A stretch of 5,288 bases of DNA from Bacteroidota bacterium (GTDB lineage Bacteria; Bacteroidota; Bacteroidia; Chitinophagales; Saprospiraceae), in NCBI GenBank assembly GCA_024277695.1, contig JAJRUR010000176.1:1-5288 (forward strand), read 5' to 3'. The notes under the pieces were generated by a model that saw only the letters and a program-made list of their open reading frames with translations, did no database searches and was not told the DNA's origin. Positions 1 to 5,288 of the stretch are shown one piece after another. Made by a program: the position numbers and the translations under genes. Position 1 is the stretch's first letter, and the number at the start of each line of letters is the position of its first letter.

Positions 1-981
1 TATTGTAACGGAGCGCTACGCACAACTGAAGAAACTGAAACATACACTTCCCCCGGTTTAGTTTCAGGACAGGTAGTAAAATTGACCGGACTACCTGGAT
101 TATCAGTAGGTGGGGATCAAATATTGGCCTATCAGGGGTCATCGAGTTCTCCGACTTTTATAGCTGCCGCCCAGACCAATAGTACAGCTTGGCAGACGAG
201 TAGTGATTGTAGTGACTCGAATAGATCAGAACTGCCTCCCGGCCTAACCGATGGTAAGCATGCTGTGGCTGTTGGGGTAGGTTCAGGCCCTGAACAGGAG
301 ATCGACAACTCTGAATATACCGGAACTCGAGATTTCGGTAATCGCACAAAAGATGAAATGCTGATGATACTAAATGATGCAGTAAACTGGACAGGATCGA
401 ATAGCCCTATCAATCTAAATGATATGGATTTTACGGGTTCATTGCCTGTGGTATTGCTTCATTTTGATGTAAAATTGGAATCAAGGAATATCCTCCTCAC
501 TTGGTCCACAGCCTCAGAACTCAACAACGATTACTACGAGATCCAATGGAGTACTGACGCAGAGCATTTTGTTCAGATAGCTAGACTGCCAGGAGCAGGT
601 AACAGTTCTTCTGTCCTCAATTATCACTATAAACACCATAATCCCATACAAGGACAAAATTACTACCGCCTACTACAAGTTGACTTCGATGGTCAAAAAA
701 CAATCTATGATGTCAAGTCGGTCTTTGTTGCTTCTTTGGCAAAACCACAAGTGACTATAGCACCCACTGTAGCTCAAGATCATCTACGCATAAGTACAAG
801 TCATAGGACTGAAGACCTCGAAATAGATCTCTATGATATGCAAGGTAGAAAACTGCGTACAGTCGTCCTTGGCGTATCGGAGACTGTTCGGTCACTGGAC
901 ATCAGTGATTTGATACCGGGAGTTTATTTTCTTCGCTTTGGAGTATCAAATGCAGAAGTGCACCGATTTATAAAACAATAA
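1..981 (+). CDS. Secreted/surface protein with C-terminal T9SS-like sorting domain (3' part only)
   Basis: The frame is open from base 1, so the gene begins upstream; 326 codons are visible, ending at TAA 979-981. The TTG at position 82 is internal and not a credible start. Three regions can be seen. Residues about 15-145 hold a 'GGDQILAYQG...PTFIAAA...LPPGLTDGKHAVAVG...DNSEYTG' block, a pattern I recall from extracellular Bacteroidota proteins, often beside lamin-tail or nuclease modules. Residues about 148-245 form a beta-rich module ('LPVVLLHFDV', 'ILLTWSTASELNNDYYEI', 'GQNYYRLLQVDFDG') typical of the segment before T9SS sorting domains. Residues about 252-326 resemble a type A sorting domain ('LEIDLYDMQGRKLRT', 'LDISDLIPGVYFLRF', ending 'HRFIKQ'), although its usual YPNP opening is degenerate. 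By family knowledge such proteins cross the outer membrane by T9SS and are released or anchored at the surface. The catalytic or binding role would lie in the missing N-terminal part, so no function is assigned. Confidence 0.85.
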   Translation, partial: YCNGALRTTEETETYTSPGLVSGQVVKLTGLPGLSVGGDQILAYQGSSSSPTFIAAAQTNSTAWQTSSDCSDSNRSELPPGLTDGKHAVAVGVGSGPEQEIDNSEYTGTRDFGNRTKDEMLMILNDAVNWTGSNSPINLNDMDFTGSLPVVLLHFDVKLESRNILLTWSTASELNNDYYEIQWSTDAEHFVQIARLPGAGNSSSVLNYHYKHHNPIQGQNYYRLLQVDFDGQKTIYDVKSVFVASLAKPQVTIAPTVAQDHLRISTSHRTEDLEIDLYDMQGRKLRTVVLGVSETVRSLDISDLIPGVYFLRFGVSNAEVHRFIKQ

Positions 982-1043
982 CTATCTCTGTCGGTAGAAT
1001 AGTCCGAATATCCGTTCAGTACTTAGCAGCATGCGCACTCGTG

Positions 1044-1060
1044 TGATATAAAAAATATCA
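1044..1060. repeat. Short perfect AT inverted repeat upstream of the leader ORF
   Basis: TGATAT and ATATCA arms (6 bp) flank a 5-nt A-only loop, ending 11 nt before the ATG at 1072. The stem has one G-C pair and no following T-run, so it is a poor terminator. It could be a protein-binding palindrome or chance in AT-rich sequence. Confidence 0.25.
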
Positions 1061-1071
1061 TTAAATAAAAT

Positions 1072-1134
1072 ATGACAAATCAGCAAGCTGACTTGATCAA
1101 GCTTATGGATAAAAGCATTACCTTCGATGCTTGA
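1072..1134 (+). CDS. Possible 20-aa leader peptide ahead of HMG-CoA lyase
   Basis: ATG at 1072 opens a 20-codon frame (starts MTNQQADLIKLMD, ends KSITFDA) that stops at TGA 1132-1134. It is preceded by an A/T-rich tract (about 1050-1071), the usual initiation context in Bacteroidota. The stop overlaps the coding region that starts at 1127 and lies one base before the second candidate start, ATG 1136, a TGA-A-ATG layout suited to termination-reinitiation coupling. The frame is +1 relative to the lyase, which has its own in-frame stop at 1094, so it is not an N-terminal extension. No signal, membrane segment or known attenuator motif (such as a run of leucine codons) is visible. It may simply be a chance ORF. 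Confidence 0.3.
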   Translation: MTNQQADLIKLMDKSITFDA

Positions 1135-2008
1135 AATGAATCGACTAAAAACAACCCATCTAAAAATCATCGAATGTCCGCGTGATGCGATGCAAGGTAT
1201 CAAGACTTGGATACCGACAGCACACAAAGTAACTTATTTGCAGCAGCTTCTCCGAGTTGGCTTTGATACCTTGGATTTCGGTAGTTTTGTATCTCCTAAG
1301 GCTGTCCCGCAGATGCGCGATACGCTCGATACCTATAGCGCTCTAGATCTATCGGATACGCAGACCAAACTCTTAGCCATTGTCGTCAATGAGCGTGGTG
1401 CCCGACAAGCGGTGCAGCTGGACAATATCAGCTACTTGGGATATCCCTTTTCTATATCTGAGACATTTCAGATGCGCAATACCCACTCCACAATCAACCA
1501 ATCACTCGAGCGTGTTGCTTCAATACAAGATCTTTGTTTACAACACAATAAAAAATTAGTCATATACATATCCATGGGTTTTGGAAATCCCTATGGTGAC
1601 CCTTGGAATGCATCCATAGTCATACAATGGGTAGAGCGCTTGGTATCTATGGGTATTTCGATCATCTCTTTGTCTGATACGATTGGTGTATCGACACCGG
1701 AGAGCATCAGCTATTTATTTGACCAAGTCATTGCAGAATTTGCTCAAGTGGAGTTCGGTGCACATCTCCACACACTTCCCGAATCTTGGAAAGAAAAAGT
1801 AGAGGCTGCATACCAAAGCGGTTGCAGAAGATTTGACGGCGCGATCAAGGGATTTGGCGGATGTCCTATGGCCAAAGACGATCTTACAGGGAATATGCCT
1901 ACAGAAAAGATGGTCTATTATTTTGACCAAAGTCAGATAAGTACAAATATTGACCTTGAAGAACTAGAAAAGGCTAATATACTAGCTTCCAAAATATTTC
2001 CTTTATAA
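1127..2008 (+). CDS. Hydroxymethylglutaryl-CoA lyase
   Basis: Cleaves (S)-3-hydroxy-3-methylglutaryl-CoA to acetoacetate and acetyl-CoA in the cytoplasm, the last step of leucine degradation. The 293 residues fit a full-length HMGL-like TIM barrel. Active-site residues can be matched to human HMGCL: R19-D20 in 'CPRDAMQG' (human R41-D42), D184 in 'SLSDTIG', H213 and H215 in 'GAHLHT' (H233/H235, metal ligands), C246 in 'GFGGCPMA' (C266, catalytic, in the mobile loop) and N256 in 'DLTGNMPTE' (N275). The position of human E72 is D50 ('LDFGSFVSPK'). The 'ECPRDAMQG' and 'GFGNPYGDPW' motifs match the subgroup I know from Bacteroidota. ATG 1127 is the longest possible start, because the frame has a stop at 1094; ATG 1136 is equally plausible and sits next to the leader ORF's stop. 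Neither has a clear Shine-Dalgarno. First gene of a probable three-gene operon. A related carboligating or methylmalate-type lyase is less likely. Confidence 0.93.
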   Translation: MLEMNRLKTTHLKIIECPRDAMQGIKTWIPTAHKVTYLQQLLRVGFDTLDFGSFVSPKAVPQMRDTLDTYSALDLSDTQTKLLAIVVNERGARQAVQLDNISYLGYPFSISETFQMRNTHSTINQSLERVASIQDLCLQHNKKLVIYISMGFGNPYGDPWNASIVIQWVERLVSMGISIISLSDTIGVSTPESISYLFDQVIAEFAQVEFGAHLHTLPESWKEKVEAAYQSGCRRFDGAIKGFGGCPMAKDDLTGNMPTEKMVYYFDQSQISTNIDLEELEKANILASKIFPL

Positions 2009-2014
2009 TTTAGT

Positions 2015-2018
2015 AGGA
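2015..2018 (+). promoter_or_regulatory. Shine-Dalgarno-like AGGA deciding the acetyltransferase start
   Basis: AGGA lies 8 nt upstream of ATG 2027 and 11 nt upstream of ATG 2030, but overlaps the earlier ATG at 2018. It therefore favours initiation at 2027 or 2030. Confidence 0.45.
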
Positions 2019-2026
2019 TGTTTACT

Positions 2027-2461
2027 ATGATGATCCGGTTCGGCACACCTGCATTTGATGAAGCGCTCGCTTTGCGCAATGATATCCTCCGAGTGCCTTT
2101 AGGCATGGTGTTTGATGTCAAAGATATTCAGATAGAATATCGGGACTTTCATTTTGGGGTATATAATGAGGGCTTTGATTTGGTCGCTTGCCTGACGATG
2201 AGACCTTTGGCTGATGGACATATAAAAATGCGGCAAGTGGCTGTAAGAGCAGATCTGCAAAGGACTGGCTTGGGCAGCCATTTAGTACGCTTTTCAGAGA
2301 CCTGGGCTCAGCGTCAAGATTTTAATAAAATAATTCTACACGCCCGTGATGAAGCTGTTGCTTTTTATAAAAGGATGAACTACAATACAGTCGGAAAGGC
2401 ATTTTTAGAGGTGGGAATACAACACTATTTTATGGAAAAAAAATTGACAAAAAATATTTAA
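2027..2461 (+). CDS. GNAT family N-acetyltransferase
   Basis: A 144-residue single-domain Gcn5-related acetyltransferase, which would transfer an acetyl group from acetyl-CoA to an unidentified amine acceptor in the cytoplasm. The acetyl-CoA pyrophosphate-binding motif A is clear: 'MRQVAVRADLQRTGLG', with Q-R-T-G-L-G at residues 78-83 matching the Q/R-x-x-G-x-G/A signature. It follows a beta strand at about residues 50-60 ('LVACLTMRPL'). The C-terminal half ('IILHARDEAVAFYKRMNY...VGIQHYFMEKKL') has the FY-x-x-x-x-Y motif B region and the 'GI-H-x-x-M-x-K-x-L' ending common in ElaA/YjcF-like members. ATG 2018 is also in frame, but AGGA at 2015-2018 overlaps it and sits 8 nt before ATG 2027, and relatives tend to start 'MIRFG'; ATG 2030 is a further option. 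It starts 18 nt after the lyase stop, so co-transcription is likely. Its end is A-rich, with 8 A's at 2436-2443, and it closes with tandem stops TAA TAA (2459-2464). Confidence 0.88.
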   Translation: MMIRFGTPAFDEALALRNDILRVPLGMVFDVKDIQIEYRDFHFGVYNEGFDLVACLTMRPLADGHIKMRQVAVRADLQRTGLGSHLVRFSETWAQRQDFNKIILHARDEAVAFYKRMNYNTVGKAFLEVGIQHYFMEKKLTKNI

Positions 2462-2479
2462 TAAAAAAGAAAAAAAAAT

Positions 2480-3439
2480 TTGAAAGCTCTCATACTAAGA
2501 CAAAAAAACAAATGGCCGACTTGGTCAGATATTGAAGCTCCTGCCCAAGAAGGCACTGTAGAGGTAAAACTCCTGGCATCTGCCCTCAATCATCGAGACC
2601 TATGGATCGTCAGAGGTATGTACGCCGGTATCAAGCTTCCGGCTGTATTGGGTTCTGACGGTTGTGGAGTGTATAAGGATCAGCGCGTCATCATCAACCC
2701 CAATATTGGCTGGGGACAGCAGGAGGCTTTTCAGTCTCGATCATATCGAATATTGGGTATGCCGAGTTTTGGTACTTTCGCCGAACACATCTGCATAGCA
2801 GAGGATAGACTGCATCCTGCACCAACTCATCTCACGGATGAAGGGGTAGCAGCTCTCCCCATAGCGGGACTGACTGCATACCGAGCACTTTTTGTCAAAG
2901 CCGGACTCCGATCATCCGATCGCGTCCTCATCAATGGAGTAGGTGGAGGAGTAGCAATGATGGCTTTTTTGATGGCACTTGCCGCAGGAGCTGAAGTATA
3001 TGTCAGCAGCAGTGACGCACGCAAAAGACAAAAATCTCTAAAAATGGGTGCTACACAAGCATTTAATTACAAAAAAGAAGGATGGGGTAAGCTACTCTAC
3101 AGCGAATTTGGTGGAGTAGATATAGTCATCGATTCGGCAGGGGGAGATGGTTTTACAGAATTAATCGATGCAGCAAAACCCGGAGCCAGAATAGTGACCT
3201 ATGGTGGCAGCTCAGGGAAGATGAATGGATTGAGCCCGCAAGTGATTTTTTGGAAACAACTGTCTATTCTCGGCACCACTATGGGCTCAGATCAGGATTT
3301 TGTCCGGATGCTCGACTACGTAGCCTTACATAAAATCCAGCCGGTTATCGATGAGGTTTTTGACATCAAAAAAGGAGAACATGCCTTTATAAAACTCTCC
3401 AAAGCTAAACAATTTGGTAAGATCGTTCTAAAACACTAA
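2480..3439 (+). CDS. Zinc-independent MDR-family oxidoreductase (quinone oxidoreductase/ADH-like)
   Basis: A 319-residue medium-chain dehydrogenase/reductase. An N-terminal GroES-like domain (about 1-115) precedes a Rossmann domain (about 120-270) with the nucleotide loop 'INGVGGGVAMMA' (G153-A159) and strand 'AEVYVSSSDARKRQ'. Serines rather than an acidic residue at the end of that strand, followed by R181-K182-R183, suggest NADP(H) preference. Zinc alcohol dehydrogenase features are missing: the catalytic Cys position reads 'NHRD' (37-40), the GHE motif reads 'GSD' (58-60), and the four-Cys structural zinc lobe is absent ('NPNIGWGQQEAFQ', 73-85; the only cysteines are 62 and 105). It is thus closer to quinone oxidoreductase/enoyl reductase types; the substrate is unknown. 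TTG 2480 is the only sensible start: the frame has a stop at 2462-2464, the product begins with the canonical 'MKAL', and the next ATG falls inside the GroES fold. The gap to the acetyltransferase is 18 nt and very A-rich. Last gene of the probable operon. Confidence 0.92.
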   Translation: MKALILRQKNKWPTWSDIEAPAQEGTVEVKLLASALNHRDLWIVRGMYAGIKLPAVLGSDGCGVYKDQRVIINPNIGWGQQEAFQSRSYRILGMPSFGTFAEHICIAEDRLHPAPTHLTDEGVAALPIAGLTAYRALFVKAGLRSSDRVLINGVGGGVAMMAFLMALAAGAEVYVSSSDARKRQKSLKMGATQAFNYKKEGWGKLLYSEFGGVDIVIDSAGGDGFTELIDAAKPGARIVTYGGSSGKMNGLSPQVIFWKQLSILGTTMGSDQDFVRMLDYVALHKIQPVIDEVFDIKKGEHAFIKLSKAKQFGKIVLKH

Positions 3440-3452
3440 AAATGCCTTTTAG
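3436..3452. terminator. Palindrome spanning both convergent stop codons (possible weak bidirectional terminator)
   Basis: CTAAAA (3436-3441) and TTTTAG (3447-3452) form a 6-bp stem with a 5-nt loop (ATGCC). It contains the TAA of the MDR gene (3437-3439) and, on the other strand, that of the symporter (3449-3451). Only one pair is G-C, so the hairpin is weak. It is the sole candidate 3'-end signal in the 9-bp gap, but could arise from two TAA codons facing each other in AT-rich sequence. Confidence 0.25.
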
Positions 3453-4786
3453 CTCGACACTAGATTTTCTAGATTGTCATCCCAGTCTTTGACAGAGGGT
3501 TTGCCGAGTTTGCCAACGGACTTACCTACGAGCATAGCTACCATGGCATCACCTGTGACATTTACAACAGTACGGCACATGTCCAAAGGACGATCTACTG
3601 CAAAGATCAGTGCTAGACCAATACCGAGCTTATCCGCAGGAAATCCTATAGCCTCCAAGACGATGACAAGCATCACCATGCCCGCTCCCGGTACAGCAGC
3701 AGAACCAATAGACGCCAGCAATGCAGTTAATACTATCGTAAGCTGAGCACCTAAGCTCAATTCAAAACCCAGTGCCTGTGATATAAATACAGCAGCTACT
3801 CCTTGATAGAGGCTGGTACCATCCATATTGACCGTAGCACCCACCGGCAATACAAAACTCGTCACCTCTTTATGCACGCCAATGTGCTCTTCAACACGCT
3901 CCATCGTTACAGGAAGTGTAGCAGCACTCGAACTCGTCGAAAATGCCAATAGTTGAGCAGGACTCAGTTCTTTCAAAAACCAAAAAGGGGATTTTTTGAT
4001 CACAAATGCCACAATCGAACAATAGAATACAATCATCAAGGCTAAGCCCAAAATAACCACACCGGCATATCGCAGAAGTGCCATCAAAAGATCCGGATCA
4101 TCAGCGGATACTACTACATTGGCCAATAAAGCAAATACCGCATAGGGTGCTACAAGCATAATCAGATCTACCATCTTGAGTACTACCTCATTCAGACTGT
4201 CAAAAAATCGCTTTAGAGGTCGGGCTTCTTCTTCTTTGATCAGTAACAAACTGATGCCGAATAAAATCGTAAATACAATCACCTGAAGCATCGATTTGTT
4301 ATCTCCCATCGCCTTAAAAATATTACTCGGCACCATATCTACCAAAAATTGGAGCGGTCCTGCACTCTTTTGGTTCATAGCCTCAGCAAGCTTGGCTTGG
4401 ACACTACTACTCTCCGCATAGGTAGCCGTCAGCCTATCAATCGTCTCCGTCGAAATACCTGAGCCCGGCTGAAACACATTGACCAAAACCAATCCGATCG
4501 TGATAGCGATAACTGTGGTCATGATATATGTCAATACTGTGCGTCCGCCGATGTTGGCAAATTTGGAAAAATCCTTGAGATCAGAGATCCCCTTGATCAG
4601 CGATGCGACAATCAATGGTATAGCTATCAGCTTGAGCATCCTGATAAATATATCTCCAAATGGCTTAATCCAGTCCGATACAAATTCTTTTCCCCATGAG
4701 ATATAACTCATCCCCAATCCAAACAAAAGACCTAATAACATCCCGATCAATATCTGCCAGTGGAGTTCTAATTTTTTCTTTTTCAT
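3449..4786 (-). CDS. Dicarboxylate/amino acid:cation symporter (glutamate transporter, SDF/DAACS family)
   Basis: An inner-membrane secondary transporter that takes up acidic amino acids or C4-dicarboxylates with Na+ or H+. The 445 residues fit the family. The N-terminus (MKKKK) is positively charged and followed by TM1 (about 9-30). Diagnostic elements are all present: the HP1 serine-rich 'STSSSAATLP' (283-292), the TM7 cation site 'NMDGT' (320-324), HP2 'SIGSAAVPGAGMV' (359-371) and the TM8 substrate site 'VDRPLDMCRTVVNVTGD' (397-413). By alignment to archaeal GltPh, D402, R405, T406, N409 and D413 match D394, R397, T398, N401 and D405. The R405 position supports an acidic substrate, since neutral amino-acid members replace it. 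The arginine seen in HP1 of GltPh, or in TM8 of animal EAATs, is absent from both places. It is transcribed alone, with its own promoter upstream and AAGGG 3 nt before the ATG. Aspartate/glutamate versus succinate/fumarate cannot be decided. Confidence 0.95.
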   Translation of the reverse strand: MKKKKLELHWQILIGMLLGLLFGLGMSYISWGKEFVSDWIKPFGDIFIRMLKLIAIPLIVASLIKGISDLKDFSKFANIGGRTVLTYIMTTVIAITIGLVLVNVFQPGSGISTETIDRLTATYAESSSVQAKLAEAMNQKSAGPLQFLVDMVPSNIFKAMGDNKSMLQVIVFTILFGISLLLIKEEEARPLKRFFDSLNEVVLKMVDLIMLVAPYAVFALLANVVVSADDPDLLMALLRYAGVVILGLALMIVFYCSIVAFVIKKSPFWFLKELSPAQLLAFSTSSSAATLPVTMERVEEHIGVHKEVTSFVLPVGATVNMDGTSLYQGVAAVFISQALGFELSLGAQLTIVLTALLASIGSAAVPGAGMVMLVIVLEAIGFPADKLGIGLALIFAVDRPLDMCRTVVNVTGDAMVAMLVGKSVGKLGKPSVKDWDDNLENLVSS

Positions 4787-4820
4787 ACACCCTTACATTT
4801 TTATTCGGGATAAATATGCA

Positions 4821-4850
4821 CAAAATTATCGAGACAATCCTAAGACTAAA
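4821..4850 (-). promoter_or_regulatory. Bacteroidota-type promoter for the symporter gene
   Basis: On the minus strand TAATTTTG (4828-4821) exactly matches the Bacteroidota -7 consensus TAnnTTTG. TTTA (4850-4847) lies 18 nt upstream and matches the -33 TTTG at three of four bases. Transcription would begin near 4812-4816, giving a leader of roughly 25-30 nt before the ATG at 4786. The position between the upstream terminator and the symporter start supports the call. Confidence 0.55.
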
Positions 4851-4911
4851 TTGATTTGTTGGTTTGTAATAGTGGATCCATTTCTAGCAGAAGATTTGAT
4901 GGGCTTAATAT

Positions 4912-4943
4912 AAAAAAATGGCACCCCCTATGAAAGGATGCCA
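4912..4943 (-). terminator. Rho-independent terminator for the mnmD-like gene
   Basis: Read on the minus strand, TGGCA (4943-4939) pairs with TGCCA (4923-4919). Further pairing between CCT and AGG inside the arms extends the stem past an internal loop, and seven T's (4918-4912) follow at once. The T-run is on the minus-strand 3' side only, so it stops transcription leaving the gene that ends at 5027, 83 nt upstream. Confidence 0.7.
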
Positions 4944-5026
4944 AAATAAGGATCTAAACTATGGAAAAACTCCAGTACAAAGTTACTACATAAACTTAAA
5001 CTTCAAGTCAAGATTCCTTTATTCTT
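4944..5026. other. 3' untranslated stretch between mnmD-like stop and its terminator
   Basis: This AT-rich segment lies within the 240-bp gap 4787-5026 between two minus-strand genes. I see no ORF, promoter match or clear stem in it; the remainder of the gap is the terminator (4912-4943) and the symporter promoter (4821-4850). Confidence 0.4.
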
Positions 5027-5288
5027 TCATTTCTCCAATTCGTCCTTCGGTTTTTCTGCAATAGTAATCTCTCGCTTTCCCGGCGGACCGGCAACTGCTT
5101 GGACATCCAATCCCAACGATCGTAGATCGCGCTTAAACTGCCCCTGAGCACAATAGCTCACTAGCCGACCACCCTCTGACAGAGTGCTTACCATACCCTT
5201 AAGAAAGGGCTTCCGCCAATATCGCAAATCATAATCCGGTCCAAAAGCATCATGATAGATGATATCATATTTCTGTGTTGTGGTGAAA
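5027..5288 (-). CDS. mnmD: tRNA (mnm5s2U34)-methyltransferase MnmD, C-terminal part
   Basis: The frame runs off the window end; the 86 C-terminal codons are visible, ending in TGA (5029-5027). The TTG at 5227 is internal: the upstream codons continue the conserved fold ('YDIIYHDAFGPDYD'). The family uses S-adenosylmethionine to methylate 5-aminomethyl-2-thiouridine at the tRNA wobble position, giving mnm5s2U34; in enterobacteria the same domain is the N-terminal half of the MnmC fusion. Visible signatures are the D-A-F-x-P motif (residues 13-17 of the visible part) after a hydrophobic strand, W24, the 'LSEGGRLVSYCAQGQFKRDL' strand-helix with the conserved Y-C-A-x-G, and 'GPPGKRE' (67-73) near the end. 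The C-terminus stops about 13 residues after this, so there is no fused FAD oxidase (MnmC2) domain, matching the stand-alone Bacteroidota and Gram-positive form. The SAM-binding N-terminal half is outside the window. A terminator follows at 4912-4943. Confidence 0.87.
   Translation of the reverse strand, partial: FTTTQKYDIIYHDAFGPDYDLRYWRKPFLKGMVSTLSEGGRLVSYCAQGQFKRDLRSLGLDVQAVAGPPGKREITIAEKPKDELEK

Noticed and set aside
82..981. A complete gene starting at TTG 82.
   Set aside because: The frame stays open to base 1 with similar sequence, and the visible part is clearly the C-terminal end of a longer secreted protein.
1092..1101. Perfect 10-bp palindrome CTTGATCAAG upstream of the lyase, considered as an operator.
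   Set aside because: It lies inside the putative leader ORF, has no second copy in the window, and short palindromes of this kind arise by chance.
982..1126. Search for a Bacteroidota promoter (TTTG / TAnnTTTG) ahead of the lyase operon.
   Set aside because: No TAnnTTTG match was found on the plus strand here; only loose AT-rich segments, not enough to annotate.
982..1227. Minus-strand 81-codon ORF covering the gap before the lyase.
   Set aside because: It overlaps the lyase start antisense, has no recognisable motif, and looks like a shadow frame.
3474..3746. Plus-strand 90-codon ORF opposite the symporter.
   Set aside because: It is antisense to the strongly conserved TM7-TM8 region, and its Ser/Thr-rich composition is that of a complementary-strand shadow.
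1..5288. Search for mobile elements, CRISPR arrays, tRNA/rRNA, phage or defence genes.
   Set aside because: No repeats with regular spacing, transposase motifs, cloverleaf-like segments or known defence domains were seen; every sizeable stretch is explained by ordinary metabolic, transport or surface genes.

Overview
The window looks like an ordinary chromosomal segment from a member of the Bacteroidota. Three things point there: a secreted protein ending in a type IX secretion (T9SS)-like C-terminal domain, an HMG-CoA lyase of the 'ECPRDAMQG...LDFGSFVSPK' type that I associate with this phylum, and a TAnnTTTG promoter element. Start regions are A-rich and Shine-Dalgarno sequences are mostly weak, which also fits. 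A Saprospiria- or Chitinophagia-like lineage is my guess. Nothing here fixes it more precisely.

Layout. (1) Positions 1-981, plus strand: the 3' end of a gene for a large secreted or surface protein, whose N-terminus lies outside the window. (2) 982-1126: a short intergenic region with a small AT hairpin and a possible 20-codon leader ORF that ends exactly at the start of the next gene. (3) 1127-3439, plus strand: a compact three-gene run, HMG-CoA lyase, a GNAT acetyltransferase and a zinc-independent medium-chain dehydrogenase/reductase (MDR). Both gaps are about 18 nt, so they are probably one transcript. (4) 3449-4786, minus strand: a dicarboxylate/amino-acid:cation symporter of the glutamate transporter family, converging on the MDR gene with only 9 bp between stop codons. 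(5) 4787-5026: an intergenic region with a Bacteroidota-type promoter for the symporter and a rho-independent terminator for the gene upstream of it. (6) 5027-5288, minus strand: the C-terminal part of a tRNA wobble-uridine methyltransferase (MnmD), cut by the window end.

How the genes relate. HMG-CoA lyase performs the last step of leucine breakdown, giving acetoacetate and acetyl-CoA. The acetyltransferase uses acetyl-CoA and the MDR is probably an NAD(P)H-dependent oxidoreductase, but their substrates cannot be read from the sequence, so a shared pathway is only suggested by operon structure. The symporter and MnmD are separate transcription units with housekeeping roles.

I found no mobile elements, CRISPR arrays, RNA genes, phage or defence genes, and no convincing sign of an undescribed system. 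The points worth a second look are small-scale: a possible coupled leader peptide, a forced TTG start, a palindrome shared by two convergent stop codons, and an unusual residue combination in the symporter's substrate site.
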